Below, piece after piece: positions 16,536-25,555 of a stretch of 63,057 nt of DNA. The DNA is from Verrucomicrobiota bacterium (GTDB lineage: Bacteria; Verrucomicrobiota; Verrucomicrobiia; Opitutales; Seribacteraceae). The DNA lies in contig JAOLZO010000012.1 of the NCBI GenBank assembly GCA_028343845.1, positions 1 through 63,057 of the forward strand, read 5' to 3'. The notes under the pieces were generated by a model that had not been told where the DNA came from, did no database searches, and saw only the letters and a list, made by a program, of their open reading frames with translations. Numbering within the stretch: the first letter of the stretch is position 1; each line of letters starts with the position of its first letter. The translations under genes were made by a program, and so were the position numbers.

Positions 16536-17745
16536 GGAAATAAGGGTTTTAAATATATATATTATAATCCTGTTTGCCTTTGCTTTTATTCCAATTGCAG
16601 GAATATTTAACAGTCTTATATTTAATGAATACAATGTATATCTATTGTCTGTATTTTTCCTTTTCTATTGTATTTATAATGTGAGTGAAGTCAGTAAATC
16701 ATTATTTACGAGAAGCACCATCTATATTTTCCTTGTATTTATTGTTTATGCTATATCAATGGCAGTACATGTACCTGATATTTTATATAATTTGGAGTTA
16801 GTATCGTTATTTTGTTATTTCCTTTTCTTTGTGTTGGGCGCGGTTTTATTTTATAATAAGGAGTATATTACGGACTTGGTCTGGTTCCTGACCTTGACCT
16901 ATTTATTTGCTTATCTCGCTCGTATATCCATGGACCTTGAAGGTGCCATAGAAGGGACAAATCTTTCATCCGGGATAGTTGTTATATCTCTCGTTCCTTT
17001 CGTCCTTATAAACCTTAGGAAATACACGAGAAATTATATAATGTATAGTTATGTTCTGGTTTTCTTTCTTATGTTGTGGTGTGCCGTTATCGGTGCTAGG
17101 GCAGTGACATTGGGATTCTTGTTTTTTGGGGTCACGTTTTACTTTTGGCCATTAATTACGAGAAACCGATTCGTTTACATTACTTATTTTCTCTCCTGTT
17201 TGTTCTTTATGTCATTGGGAGTATTGTACTACATTTTCTTTATTACAGACCCTGACTTTGCGTTACTTAGCAATTCCGGCATAGGTATATTGTCAAAGAG
17301 GGTTGGAACCAGGTTAGACATTTGGGTGCATTTGGTACAGGTTATCGCCCAAGGGGATTGGTTATGGGGGAACGGTTCCAATTTGAAGACCGGAGACTTG
17401 ACTCCATTAGCCTATCTCGACTTTAGTATGAACAGGGCTAACTTGTCTTCTCACTCGACCATTTTTGAAGTGATTTACCGAGTCGGGGTATTCGGATTGT
17501 CAATTTTCTTTATCCTTATTTTTTCCATATGGTCCTTTTTGTGGAAATCCAGTGGAACTAATCTTACGCGCATAATTTGCAGTTCAATCATAATGTTAAT
17601 ACCGATATGTTTTAGTTCCACTTTCCTAGTTTTTTCAGCTTTCCACCTGAGGTGCGCTTTTGTATGGATTTTATTGGGATTCGGATATGGTTACACTTTA
17701 AGCTTAGCAAAGATGCCAAAGAGCAAAACCAATTGTCCGTCATGA
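16522..17745 (+). CDS. wzy: Polytopic membrane protein, O-antigen polymerase (Wzy)-like
   Basis: A 407-residue protein dominated by hydrophobic segments, about ten to eleven by eye, with short basic loops and one longer exported loop around DPDFALLSNSGIGILSKR to NLSSHSTIFEVIYRVG. H-S-x-x-x-E-x-x-x-R-x-G near residue 320 is typical of O-antigen ligase/polymerase proteins. It would join repeat units at the periplasmic face. Its DNA is among the most AT-rich in the window (47 of 180 bases at 16561-16740 are G or C by hand count), as often seen for wzy. A ligase (WaaL-type) role cannot be excluded. Confidence 0.75.
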   Translation: MKESKEIRVLNIYIIILFAFAFIPIAGIFNSLIFNEYNVYLLSVFFLFYCIYNVSEVSKSLFTRSTIYIFLVFIVYAISMAVHVPDILYNLELVSLFCYFLFFVLGAVLFYNKEYITDLVWFLTLTYLFAYLARISMDLEGAIEGTNLSSGIVVISLVPFVLINLRKYTRNYIMYSYVLVFFLMLWCAVIGARAVTLGFLFFGVTFYFWPLITRNRFVYITYFLSCLFFMSLGVLYYIFFITDPDFALLSNSGIGILSKRVGTRLDIWVHLVQVIAQGDWLWGNGSNLKTGDLTPLAYLDFSMNRANLSSHSTIFEVIYRVGVFGLSIFFILIFSIWSFLWKSSGTNLTRIICSSIIMLIPICFSSTFLVFSAFHLRCAFVWILLGFGYGYTLSLAKMPKSKTNCPS

Positions 17746-18824
17746 AAAGTTTGTTAGTTGTTGAGGCTTACAGCCATCCCAAGGTACTGGAAAATCAGTT
17801 TTTTCTTTTTCGGGATAAGTTCGACATGACTTTCATGACAATACCGGACAAATACGAGAGCTATCAAGCGATGATGCCCAATATCTTGAAAAGCGGGAGA
17901 CTTCTTTTGAGCTTTCACAGTACCTCGCTGTTCGCGCAACTTCTGCTCATCGGATACAAGTATGATTATATTCATATATCAACGGGTCCGGAGCATGCCC
18001 ATTTTTCAAATCTTTGGACTCGTCCGTTTTATTTTCTGTGCATGATCTTTTACCGCCGTAAAATGTTGCTGACTATCAAAAACTCTCGCTCATATCTCAA
18101 GAGTGCGAGTTGCTTTCCAAGTTTGCTCAACATCAGTCTGAGGTTCGCAAAACTAGTGCTGTTCGAAACGGATACCTTGAGGAATTACTTCGTGAAGGCT
18201 TATGGCAAACCCCTGAGGACTGCAGTCATTTACGATCGTTACACTGATCTTTTGGACCCGAGTTTGATCAAGCCGAGAAAGTCGACTAAGCCTTTCCGCA
18301 TTGGGATGCTGGGGTCATTGGACAAAGCTCGTCGAGATTACCAAACTGTTTTGGATGCCTTTAGGGAATTGCCTCAAGAACGTCTTGGTTCGTTTGAGAT
18401 CGTTGTTTTGGGAGAATGCATCGATGGTGAGGATAATGAGATTCTCAAATCATTTAAGCAGCTTGTTGCGGTGGATTATCCTGTCCGCTATTTGACTTCG
18501 GACGAATTCGATGAAAAGGGCAGTTCTTGTGATTTGCTTTTGTCGCCATTGCTTCCAAGCATGGAATACGGGACGTTCAAAGGTAGTGGAGCCATAGGGG
18601 ACGCAATTTATCTTCAGAAGAATATTCTGTTGCCCTCTTTCGTCGACCCAGATAGGGAATTCAGTAAAATATCCTATTACTATTCCAACAAAACTGAATT
18701 AGCTGGAACCCTAAACTCCATATCCCAAAACCCTGCTCGTGCAATAGGAACTGATTTCATTGAGAAATATAATACCGATAGTATATCCCAAAATATCATC
18801 AATGAGATTAATCAGATCAATTGA
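17742..18824 (+). CDS. Glycosyltransferase, GT-B type
   Basis: A 361-residue protein starting at ATG 17742, which overlaps the polymerase stop (ATGA); an in-frame ATG at 17652 lies inside the polymerase and is rejected. The N-terminal half is acceptor-binding-like. The second half has FRIGMLGSLDKARRDY and IVVLGEC typical of the nucleotide-sugar domain of GT4-like enzymes, and SPLLPSMEYGTFKGSGAIGD replaces the usual E-x7-E motif. It adds one sugar of the repeat unit at the cytoplasmic membrane face; donor and linkage are unknown. Confidence 0.65.
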   Translation: MKSLLVVEAYSHPKVLENQFFLFRDKFDMTFMTIPDKYESYQAMMPNILKSGRLLLSFHSTSLFAQLLLIGYKYDYIHISTGPEHAHFSNLWTRPFYFLCMIFYRRKMLLTIKNSRSYLKSASCFPSLLNISLRFAKLVLFETDTLRNYFVKAYGKPLRTAVIYDRYTDLLDPSLIKPRKSTKPFRIGMLGSLDKARRDYQTVLDAFRELPQERLGSFEIVVLGECIDGEDNEILKSFKQLVAVDYPVRYLTSDEFDEKGSSCDLLLSPLLPSMEYGTFKGSGAIGDAIYLQKNILLPSFVDPDREFSKISYYYSNKTELAGTLNSISQNPARAIGTDFIEKYNTDSISQNIINEINQIN

Positions 18825-18842
18825 GATCATAAACTTTTAGTT

Positions 18843-19466
18843 TTGATTACTGTTTTGGATTATGGGGCGGGTAACACTGCATCAATATTGAATATGATGA
18901 GCAAGGTTGGTTTGGAGGCGGAAAGTTCTTTGTCCCCGGAGGTATTGGGCAAATCAAAAGCCATCATATTTCCAGGTGTAGGTGCTTTTGACAATGGAAT
19001 GAAGAAGATAAGGGATTCAGGCGTTTGGGAATTGCTCAATGAGCTGGTCCTTGACCGCAAAATCCCCTTTTTGGGGATTTGTCTAGGTATGCAGATGCTT
19101 TTTGAATCTAGCGAGGAAGGAAAGGAGAAGGGTTTTGGCTGGCTTCCTGGTACCGTAAGGAGGTTTGATTTCTCGGATAGCGCTAAAGTTAACAAAATTC
19201 CTCATATGGGTTGGAATTTTGTTAATGCGTCCAAGGATAACCCGCTGTTTGAGAGCTTGCATGATGAAAACAGATTTTATTTCGTTCATTCCTTTCATGT
19301 GGAATGTGACGATGCGAAGCATTCGGTAGCTTCGACTCATTACGGTTACGATTTCACTTGTTGCGTGCAAAAGGAAAATATTTTCGGCGTACAGTTTCAT
19401 CCGGAGAAGAGCCATCGATTCGGTATGGCCTTCTTCAGAAATTTCTCGAATTTTTTGCAATGCTGA
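18843..19466 (+). CDS. hisH: HisH-like glutaminase subunit (paralogue for sugar amidation)
   Basis: A 207-residue class I glutamine amidotransferase with a TTG start. The HisH N-terminus VLDYGAGNTASI, nucleophile ICLGMQMLF with C80, and FHPEKS with H186/E188 give a complete Cys-His-Glu triad. It releases ammonia from glutamine for its HisF-like partner, which overlaps its 3' end by 7 nt. The pair is followed by a WbpG-like amidotransferase and not by histidine genes, so it most likely feeds ammonia to sugar amidation as in the P. aeruginosa WbpG/HisH2/HisF2 system. Confidence 0.85.
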   Translation: MITVLDYGAGNTASILNMMSKVGLEAESSLSPEVLGKSKAIIFPGVGAFDNGMKKIRDSGVWELLNELVLDRKIPFLGICLGMQMLFESSEEGKEKGFGWLPGTVRRFDFSDSAKVNKIPHMGWNFVNASKDNPLFESLHDENRFYFVHSFHVECDDAKHSVASTHYGYDFTCCVQKENIFGVQFHPEKSHRFGMAFFRNFSNFLQC

Positions 19467-20239
19467 AAACCCGTGTCATCCCGACATTGCTCCTTAGAGA
19501 TAAGGGACTGGTCAAAGGTGAAAACTTTAAGAAGCACTCCTACATAGGTGACCCGATCAATGCGGTAAAGATCTTTAATGAAAAGGAGGTGGACGAGATC
19601 GTATTTTTGGACATCAGTGCAACCCCTAATCGCAGGGGGCCCAATTTCGATTTGATAAGCGACATAGCTTCAGAGGCATTTATGCCTTTCGGGTATGGAG
19701 GTGGCGTGACGAGCGTGGATCAGATAGAGAAGCTTTTCAATCTGGGCGTTGAGAAAGTGATTATGAACACCTCTGCTCATTCTAATCCCGAACTGATCAG
19801 GGAGGCTAGCCGAATTGCCGGAGCGCAAAGTATCGTTGTCTCGATAGACGTAAGGAAAACTCTATTGGGGAATTACGAAGTTTATACTGAAAACGGAACG
19901 TTGAGAACAAAGTCGTCGCCAGTCGATTACGCCAAGCGCATGGAGGAACTTGGCGCGGGCGAGTTAATCTTATGTTCGATTGCAAATGAAGGAACTGGCA
20001 AGGGCTACGACCTGAAGTTGCTAGAATCGGTTTGTTCTGCAGTGGATGTTCCTGTCGTCGCCCTTGGCGGGTGTGGCGATCTTCAAGATATGAAAAATGC
20101 AGTGGAATTGGGCTCCGCTTCCGCAGTGGCCGCCGGAAACCTTTTTGTTTTTCATGGGAAGCTTAAAGCCGTCCTCATAACCTATCCGAAATATTCCGAG
20201 CTGGTGGAGATTTTTGGTACCAAGTCTGGAAATGCCTGA
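19460..20239 (+). CDS. hisF: HisF-like cyclase-subunit paralogue (ammonia partner of sugar amidotransferase)
   Basis: A 259-residue TIM-barrel protein from ATG 19460; an in-frame ATG at 19358 lies deep inside hisH and is rejected. The N-terminus MLKTRVIPTLLLRDKGLVKG aligns with HisF (IPCLDVKDGRVVKG), but the catalytic Asp of the first strand is a leucine; the second Asp is kept as D130 in VVSIDVRKT. Loss of the first Asp argues against imidazole-glycerol-phosphate synthesis and for a channel role delivering HisH-derived ammonia to the next gene's product, which overlaps by 8 nt. Confidence 0.85.
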   Translation: MLKTRVIPTLLLRDKGLVKGENFKKHSYIGDPINAVKIFNEKEVDEIVFLDISATPNRRGPNFDLISDIASEAFMPFGYGGGVTSVDQIEKLFNLGVEKVIMNTSAHSNPELIREASRIAGAQSIVVSIDVRKTLLGNYEVYTENGTLRTKSSPVDYAKRMEELGAGELILCSIANEGTGKGYDLKLLESVCSAVDVPVVALGGCGDLQDMKNAVELGSASAVAAGNLFVFHGKLKAVLITYPKYSELVEIFGTKSGNA

Positions 20240-21371
20240 AATTTACCAAGTTTGCTCTCGATGCGTCATGGATACCAGTGATCCAGATATCGTATTCGAT
20301 GCCGATGGAGTTTGTAGTCATTGCCACAATTTTGACAAAGAATGGTCTTTGCGGTGGTTTCCCGACGAACGGGGGAAAGCGATGCTGGATCAAATCATGT
20401 CCGGCGTTCGCGAGAAGGGAAAAGGCAAGGATCATGATTGCATTATTGGCCTGAGCGGAGGTGTTGATAGCTCCTACTTGGCTCTTGTTCTCAAGGAGTA
20501 TGACCTACGTCCCCTGGTTGTTCACGTGGATGCGGGATGGAATAGTGAACTGGCAGTTTATAACATAGAGCAGGTGGTAAAGCATTGCGGATATGAATTG
20601 CATACACATGTCATGGATTGGGAGGAAATCAGGGATTTGCAGGTTGCTTATCTAAAGGCCGGTGTTTCCAACCAGGATGTTGTTCAAGATCATGCCTTTT
20701 TTGCTTCTCTTTACCATTTTGCGGTAAAGCATAAAATAAAAGATGTCATCAGCGGTGGAAATATTGCGACCGAGTCCGTTTTTCCTGATTCGTGGCATCA
20801 CGATGCAATGGATGCCTCCAGCCTTAAGTCGATTCACAAGACATTCGGAGTTAAAAAGCTGCGCCAATACAAAACGATAGGATTTTATGAATACTATTTT
20901 CATTATCCATTCATCAAGGGCATGACTGTGACCAGGCCCCTCAATTTTATGCCATACGACAAGGTGGCGGCTCTCGATGTGCTTAAGGAAAAGATCGGTT
21001 ACAAGGAATATGGTAGAAAACATGGTGAATCTCGCTTTACAAAGTTTTTTCAAAATTACTTTTTACCCCAGAAATTCGGTTACGATAAGCGCTTGCCTCA
21101 TTTTTCCAGTCTCATCCTGTCAGGGCAAATGTCCAGAGAGGATGCCCTGAACGAACTCAAGAGTTCATTGTATGACGAAAATGAGCTCAGGGAAGACAAG
21201 GCCTACATAGCGAAGAAGCTTGGGATAAGCGTTTCTGACTTGGAGGGATTCGCCGGATCCGAAGGCATCCACTACACCGAGTACCGTAACTGGGACAAGA
21301 AATACAGGATGTTGTCCCTTATGAAGAAAGTCGTTCGGAAACTTGGTTGGTTCAAGTTGAAAACTTACTGA
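20232..21371 (+). CDS. N-acetyl sugar amidotransferase, WbpG/PseA-like (PP-loop)
   Basis: A 379-residue protein from ATG 20232, overlapping hisF. The Cys-rich start CSRCVMDTSDPDI followed by CSHC (a likely metal knuckle) and the PP-loop SGGVDSS at 75-81 are diagnostic of the WbpG/PseA/LfnD family. These enzymes activate an N-acetyl group with ATP and use ammonia from HisH/HisF to make an acetamidino sugar. Length and domain order are normal. It is the first of three related PP-loop proteins in 5.3 kb and the one most tightly tied to the HisH/HisF pair. Confidence 0.85.
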   Translation: MPEIYQVCSRCVMDTSDPDIVFDADGVCSHCHNFDKEWSLRWFPDERGKAMLDQIMSGVREKGKGKDHDCIIGLSGGVDSSYLALVLKEYDLRPLVVHVDAGWNSELAVYNIEQVVKHCGYELHTHVMDWEEIRDLQVAYLKAGVSNQDVVQDHAFFASLYHFAVKHKIKDVISGGNIATESVFPDSWHHDAMDASSLKSIHKTFGVKKLRQYKTIGFYEYYFHYPFIKGMTVTRPLNFMPYDKVAALDVLKEKIGYKEYGRKHGESRFTKFFQNYFLPQKFGYDKRLPHFSSLILSGQMSREDALNELKSSLYDENELREDKAYIAKKLGISVSDLEGFAGSEGIHYTEYRNWDKKYRMLSLMKKVVRKLGWFKLKTY

Positions 21372-21386
21372 TGCGTAAAGCGTAAT

Positions 21387-22541
21387 ATGAAAGTTGAAAT
21401 GAATGAATTGACGAAATTAAATATTCATATATATCCGTCAAATTTAACATGCGAAACTAGGATAGAAAAGTTGGCTCAATCATTAATTAAAAAATCATTA
21501 TTTGATGAAGTAATAGTTATCGGAACAAATGACGGAGAAGTTAAAAAAGTTAGGATGTTCTCAGATAGAATAAAATTTCTCCTCATGGGGTTACCTAATA
21601 AATATCAAAACTTTATTTTAAAAGTATTTGTGTTCCTAACTTTTTACTTAAGTGTTATTGTCTTCTGCTTTCGAAAAAAAAGTATAAAATGCATTAATGC
21701 TCATAGCCTTTCTGTACTCCCTTTATGTTATATAGTTTCTAAGATAAAAAAGACGAAATTAATATATGACACCCATGAGCTAGAAACCGAGACGAATTCT
21801 ATATCTGGAATTAGGAAAAGAGCCTCAAAAATATTGGAGCGAATATTAATTAGTAAAGCCGACTATACTTTTGTCGTCAGTAAATCAATAGAAGAGTGGT
21901 ACGAAAGTACTTATTCTATGGAAAATATTGAAACAGTCTTTAATGCTCCGAGTATTGATTACATGAAAATTGATCACGATGATTACTTCAGGAGTAAATT
22001 CAACATAAGCAGCGATTCCATCATTTACATATATGTTGGTGGTTTGGGGCCGGGCCGAGGGGTAGAAGTTCTTCTGGATGTGTTTTCCAAAGTGGACGGC
22101 CAAAAAGGGAGCCTTATATTTATGGGGGAGGGTCTTCTTGTTGACAAAGTATTGGCTAGCCAGGCAGAGATGCCCGTTTACTACCACGAGCCGGTTCCTA
22201 CTTCCGAAGTCGTGAGCTATTCCTCCAGTGCCGATATTGGTATCTCCTACATCGAGAATACCAGTCTTTCGCACTATTTCTCAATGCCGAACAAGGTTTT
22301 TGAATATCTTTATTCCTCCTTGCCCGTAATAACTTCAAATATGTTGGACTCATCCCAATTCGTGATCAACAATGATATTGGCTTTGTTGTCGAAGATGGT
22401 GCCGAACTGTTGGCTTTGGTGCAAAAAATGAACTGGAAACTCATTCAATCGAAGAAATCCAATATAGGCAGTCTTATCGAAGGGATCTCCTGGGAAAAAC
22501 AGGAAGACAAAATTGAAAAAGTTTATCATGGCATTCTTTGA
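21387..22541 (+). CDS. Glycosyltransferase family 4-like
   Basis: A 384-residue GT-B protein: N-terminal acceptor domain with a hydrophobic stretch around FVFLTFYLSVIVFCF, YDTHELE, then the donor domain YVGGLGPGRGVEVLLD, LIFMGEG, and ADIGISYIEN...PNKVFEYLYSSLPV with the C-terminal Glu motif. It adds a repeat-unit sugar. Composition is mosaic inside the gene: 21421-21540 has 33 G/C in 120 bases, while 22021-22080 has 30 in 60. That may mean a recombination joint near 22.0 kb. Confidence 0.75.
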   Translation: MKVEMNELTKLNIHIYPSNLTCETRIEKLAQSLIKKSLFDEVIVIGTNDGEVKKVRMFSDRIKFLLMGLPNKYQNFILKVFVFLTFYLSVIVFCFRKKSIKCINAHSLSVLPLCYIVSKIKKTKLIYDTHELETETNSISGIRKRASKILERILISKADYTFVVSKSIEEWYESTYSMENIETVFNAPSIDYMKIDHDDYFRSKFNISSDSIIYIYVGGLGPGRGVEVLLDVFSKVDGQKGSLIFMGEGLLVDKVLASQAEMPVYYHEPVPTSEVVSYSSSADIGISYIENTSLSHYFSMPNKVFEYLYSSLPVITSNMLDSSQFVINNDIGFVVEDGAELLALVQKMNWKLIQSKKSNIGSLIEGISWEKQEDKIEKVYHGIL

Positions 22542-22578
22542 GAGCTACCGACTGTTGCCTGATTATGAATAATTAGAT

Positions 22579-23694
22579 ATGGAATGCCGTAGATGCATTA
22601 TGTCGGATGAGCATGATCCTGACATTGATTTTGATGGTGACGGTCTTTGCAATCATTGCCGCAGGTACGACGAACTTTGTTCATCACGGGTATTTGAAGG
22701 TCAAGATGGTCAAGACAGGCTTGACGAATTGATTGCCAAAATCAAACGAACCGGAAAGAACAAGGAATATGATTGCATTATTGGCGTCAGCGGAGGTGTG
22801 GATAGCACTTATCTTGCTTATTTGGCCAAAAAACTCGGCTTGCGGCCTCTGGCTATCCATTTCGACAATGGATGGAACAGTAACTTGGCGGTAAAGAATA
22901 TAGAAAAGGTTCTGACGAAACTTGAAATAGATTTACATACTTACGTCATAGATTGGCCCGAGTTCAAATCCCTCCAATTGTCTTTTCTGCACGCCTCTGT
23001 TCCCGATGGAGAAATACCGACGGATCACGCGATCGATTCTTTGTTGTGGCAGGAGGCGTCCAAAAGAAAAATAAAATATATTTTATCCGGTATGAACTTT
23101 GCGACCGAGTCCCTGAGCGTCCCTAGCTGGGCTTATGGTCATTCGGATTGGAAATATATAAAGGCAATTCACAAAAAGTTTTGTGGAGAAAAACTAAAGA
23201 ACTTTCCTTACTATACCTTCTTTTCGTTGTTTTATTATAACTTCATAAAGAATGTTAGGATTGTGTCTATTCTTAATTATATTAACTATGATAAGGACGA
23301 GGCAATGAAAGTTCTAAATAAAGAGCTTAATTGGGAGTATTATGGAGGGAAGCACTATGAATCAATATATACGAGATTTTTTCAAGGTTATATACTTCCC
23401 GAAAAATTTAATATAGATAAAAGAGTCGGTCATTTATCCGACCTGATTAATTCAGGTCAAATCAGTAAGGAAGAGGCAAAAAATAGACTGAAAGAACCTG
23501 TTTATCCCGATAAATACTTTTTGGAAGACTATCAGTATGTGCTAAAGAAATTTGATTTAAGCAAAGATGAATTTGATAATATACTTAAGGCTGAAATAAA
23601 ATCTTTTAGAGATTATCCTAATTCATATAATTTAGTTCAGTTTATGAGGAAGTGCATAAATGTTTTGAGGAAATATAACTTGTACCCTAAATAA
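22579..23694 (+). CDS. Second N-acetyl sugar amidotransferase, WbpG-like (PP-loop)
   Basis: A 371-residue protein clearly related to the product of 20232-21371: CRRCIMSDEHDPDI, CNHC, PP-loop SGGVDST at 71-77, and matching blocks such as FDNGWNSNLAVKNIE. No dedicated glutaminase gene adjoins it, so it may share HisH/HisF or use another ammonia source. The 5' half has normal composition, but from about 23160 to the end it is very AT-rich (13 G/C in the 60 bases at 23221-23280). It probably amidates a second position or a second sugar. Confidence 0.8.
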   Translation: MECRRCIMSDEHDPDIDFDGDGLCNHCRRYDELCSSRVFEGQDGQDRLDELIAKIKRTGKNKEYDCIIGVSGGVDSTYLAYLAKKLGLRPLAIHFDNGWNSNLAVKNIEKVLTKLEIDLHTYVIDWPEFKSLQLSFLHASVPDGEIPTDHAIDSLLWQEASKRKIKYILSGMNFATESLSVPSWAYGHSDWKYIKAIHKKFCGEKLKNFPYYTFFSLFYYNFIKNVRIVSILNYINYDKDEAMKVLNKELNWEYYGGKHYESIYTRFFQGYILPEKFNIDKRVGHLSDLINSGQISKEEAKNRLKEPVYPDKYFLEDYQYVLKKFDLSKDEFDNILKAEIKSFRDYPNSYNLVQFMRKCINVLRKYNLYPK

Positions 23695-23731
23695 AACGAC
23701 TCTCTTGTTTCTCATTATATAATATATTGTC

Positions 23732-25552
23732 ATGTGTGGAATTTTTGGGGTTTTCATAAAAGATAAAACAATTTTGCGTGAGGAAATTGCTTCCCTGGCT
23801 AAACATGCCCAGGAAAGAGGGAGTGATTCATCTGGCTTGTTGCTCTGCAAGGATGGTGCCTACGAAGCCATAAAAGCGGATATTCCCATATCAAGGTTGT
23901 TGGGCAAGACCGACCACGAAGACTGTAGTTTCATCGCGGGACATAGTCGTTTGGCAACCAATGGCACAAGCGACAATCAACCTGTTTTCAAGGCAGGAAT
24001 GCTGACAATCCATAATGGAATCATTTGCAATGCCGATGAATTATGGAAAGGTAGGGAGGCCAGTCGCGAATTGACAATTGATACGGAAATTATCCCTGTA
24101 TTGGTTAAAGAAGAAAAGTCCAAAGCAAAAAGTTTAAAGGAAATAGAGAGTACTTTGTTCGTACAGTGTGAGGGAGTCATTTCCGCTGCTGTTCTTGAAC
24201 CAGAGACCGGTGAACTTATGCTTTTTTCGAACAATGGCAGTCTCTACACTTCCGTTAAGAACGACGGGTTCTATTTTGCCTCGGAATCATGGCCCTTGAA
24301 GCAAATTGGTTGTGAAAACATCGAACAAGTTAAAGGATCCCTTAGATGGTCTTTGCCAAAGTCCGGTAAACAGATAAAGCAAACCATCATTGAGAATGGA
24401 GAACGGCCGAACTTGTTACCAAAGTTCAACTTTGTGTCTGAAGAGGAGAAACTTCTCCGGTATGATCGACCTGATCTTAAAAGATGTTCGCGTTGCGTCT
24501 TGCCTGAAACAATGCCTTTCATTCGTTTTGATTCGGAAAGTGTTTGCAATTATTGCCACAATTACACATCACGAAATCAACCGAAGCCCTTTAAATTACT
24601 AGAGGAATTGGTTGCTCCGTATCGCCGAAACGGCTCTCCGGACTGCATTGTGCCATTTTCTGGAGGTAGGGACAGTTCCTACGGGTTGCATTTGATTGTA
24701 AAGGAATTGGGCATGAATCCAATAACTTACACTTACGATTGGGGAATGGTGACTGACTTGGGTCGCAGAAATATCAGTAGAATGTGTTCTTCTCTCGGTG
24801 TTGAAAATATAATCATCTCGGCAGACATAGAACTGAAACGGAAAAACATCCGCAAGAACCTATCAGCATGGCTTAAAAAGCCGCATCTTGGAATGATGGC
24901 TTTACTGACGGCTGGAGATAAGCACTTCTTTCGGCATGTAGAAACCGTTAAAGAGCAAACTGGCATAAGTCTCAATTTATGGGGAGTCAATCCGTTGGAG
25001 GTGACTCACTTCAAAACCGGATTTTTAGGTATGCCACCGTCCTTTGAGCAAAAACGAGTCTACACGAACGGTTTTATTGGGCAGTTCAATTATCATCGCC
25101 GAAGGTTTTGGCAAATGTTAGCGAACCCAAGCTACCTAAATGCATCCTTGTTTGATACCTTATCTGGTGAGTATTGGAGAAGCATTCATAAGAAAACCGA
25201 TTACTTCCACATTTTTGATTATTGGGAATGGGACGAGAAGCGAACCGATGAGGTTTTGGCTTCCTATAATTGGGAATTTGCAAATGATACTCCCACAAGT
25301 TGGCGAATTGGGGATGCGACGGCTGCATTTTACAATTACGTTTACTACACCGTTGCTGGTTTTACCGAACATGACACTTTTCGAAGTAATCAAATTCGAG
25401 AGGGTGCTCTTACTCGTGATAGAGCGTTGGAGCTAATTGAAGTAGAGAACCAACCCCGTTATGAGAGTATTAAGTGGTATCTGGATGCAATAGATATGGA
25501 TTTTGGAGAAGTGATTTCTGTAGTAAACAAAACATCCAAGCTGTATAATTAG
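23732..25552 (+). CDS. Fusion of class II glutaminase (Ntn GATase) and WbpG-like PP-loop amidotransferase
   Basis: A 606-residue fusion. Residues 1 to about 235 form a GlmS/PurF-type glutaminase: C2 in MCGIFGVF, HSRLATNGTSDNQPV, IHNGIICN and DTE. Residues about 245-600 form a WbpG-like part: CSRCVLPETMPFI, CNYCHNY, and PP-loop SGGRDSS at 310-316. The protein can therefore make its own ammonia and deliver it to the ATP-activating domain, like an asparagine synthetase but with the sugar-amidotransferase domain. It lies 37 nt after the second stand-alone paralogue and 3 nt before a glycosyltransferase. The domain reading is firm; the substrate is unknown. Confidence 0.8.
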   Translation: MCGIFGVFIKDKTILREEIASLAKHAQERGSDSSGLLLCKDGAYEAIKADIPISRLLGKTDHEDCSFIAGHSRLATNGTSDNQPVFKAGMLTIHNGIICNADELWKGREASRELTIDTEIIPVLVKEEKSKAKSLKEIESTLFVQCEGVISAAVLEPETGELMLFSNNGSLYTSVKNDGFYFASESWPLKQIGCENIEQVKGSLRWSLPKSGKQIKQTIIENGERPNLLPKFNFVSEEEKLLRYDRPDLKRCSRCVLPETMPFIRFDSESVCNYCHNYTSRNQPKPFKLLEELVAPYRRNGSPDCIVPFSGGRDSSYGLHLIVKELGMNPITYTYDWGMVTDLGRRNISRMCSSLGVENIIISADIELKRKNIRKNLSAWLKKPHLGMMALLTAGDKHFFRHVETVKEQTGISLNLWGVNPLEVTHFKTGFLGMPPSFEQKRVYTNGFIGQFNYHRRRFWQMLANPSYLNASLFDTLSGEYWRSIHKKTDYFHIFDYWEWDEKRTDEVLASYNWEFANDTPTSWRIGDATAAFYNYVYYTVAGFTEHDTFRSNQIREGALTRDRALELIEVENQPRYESIKWYLDAIDMDFGEVISVVNKTSKLYN

Positions 25553-25555
25553 AAA

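Noticed and set aside
17652-17741. Longer start for the glycosyltransferase at 17742
   Set aside because: The extra 30 codons lie inside the polymerase gene and do not resemble a glycosyltransferase N-terminus.
18843-20239. Histidine biosynthesis genes hisH-hisF
   Set aside because: No other histidine genes are present, HisF lacks its first catalytic Asp, and both overlap a WbpG-like sugar amidotransferase.
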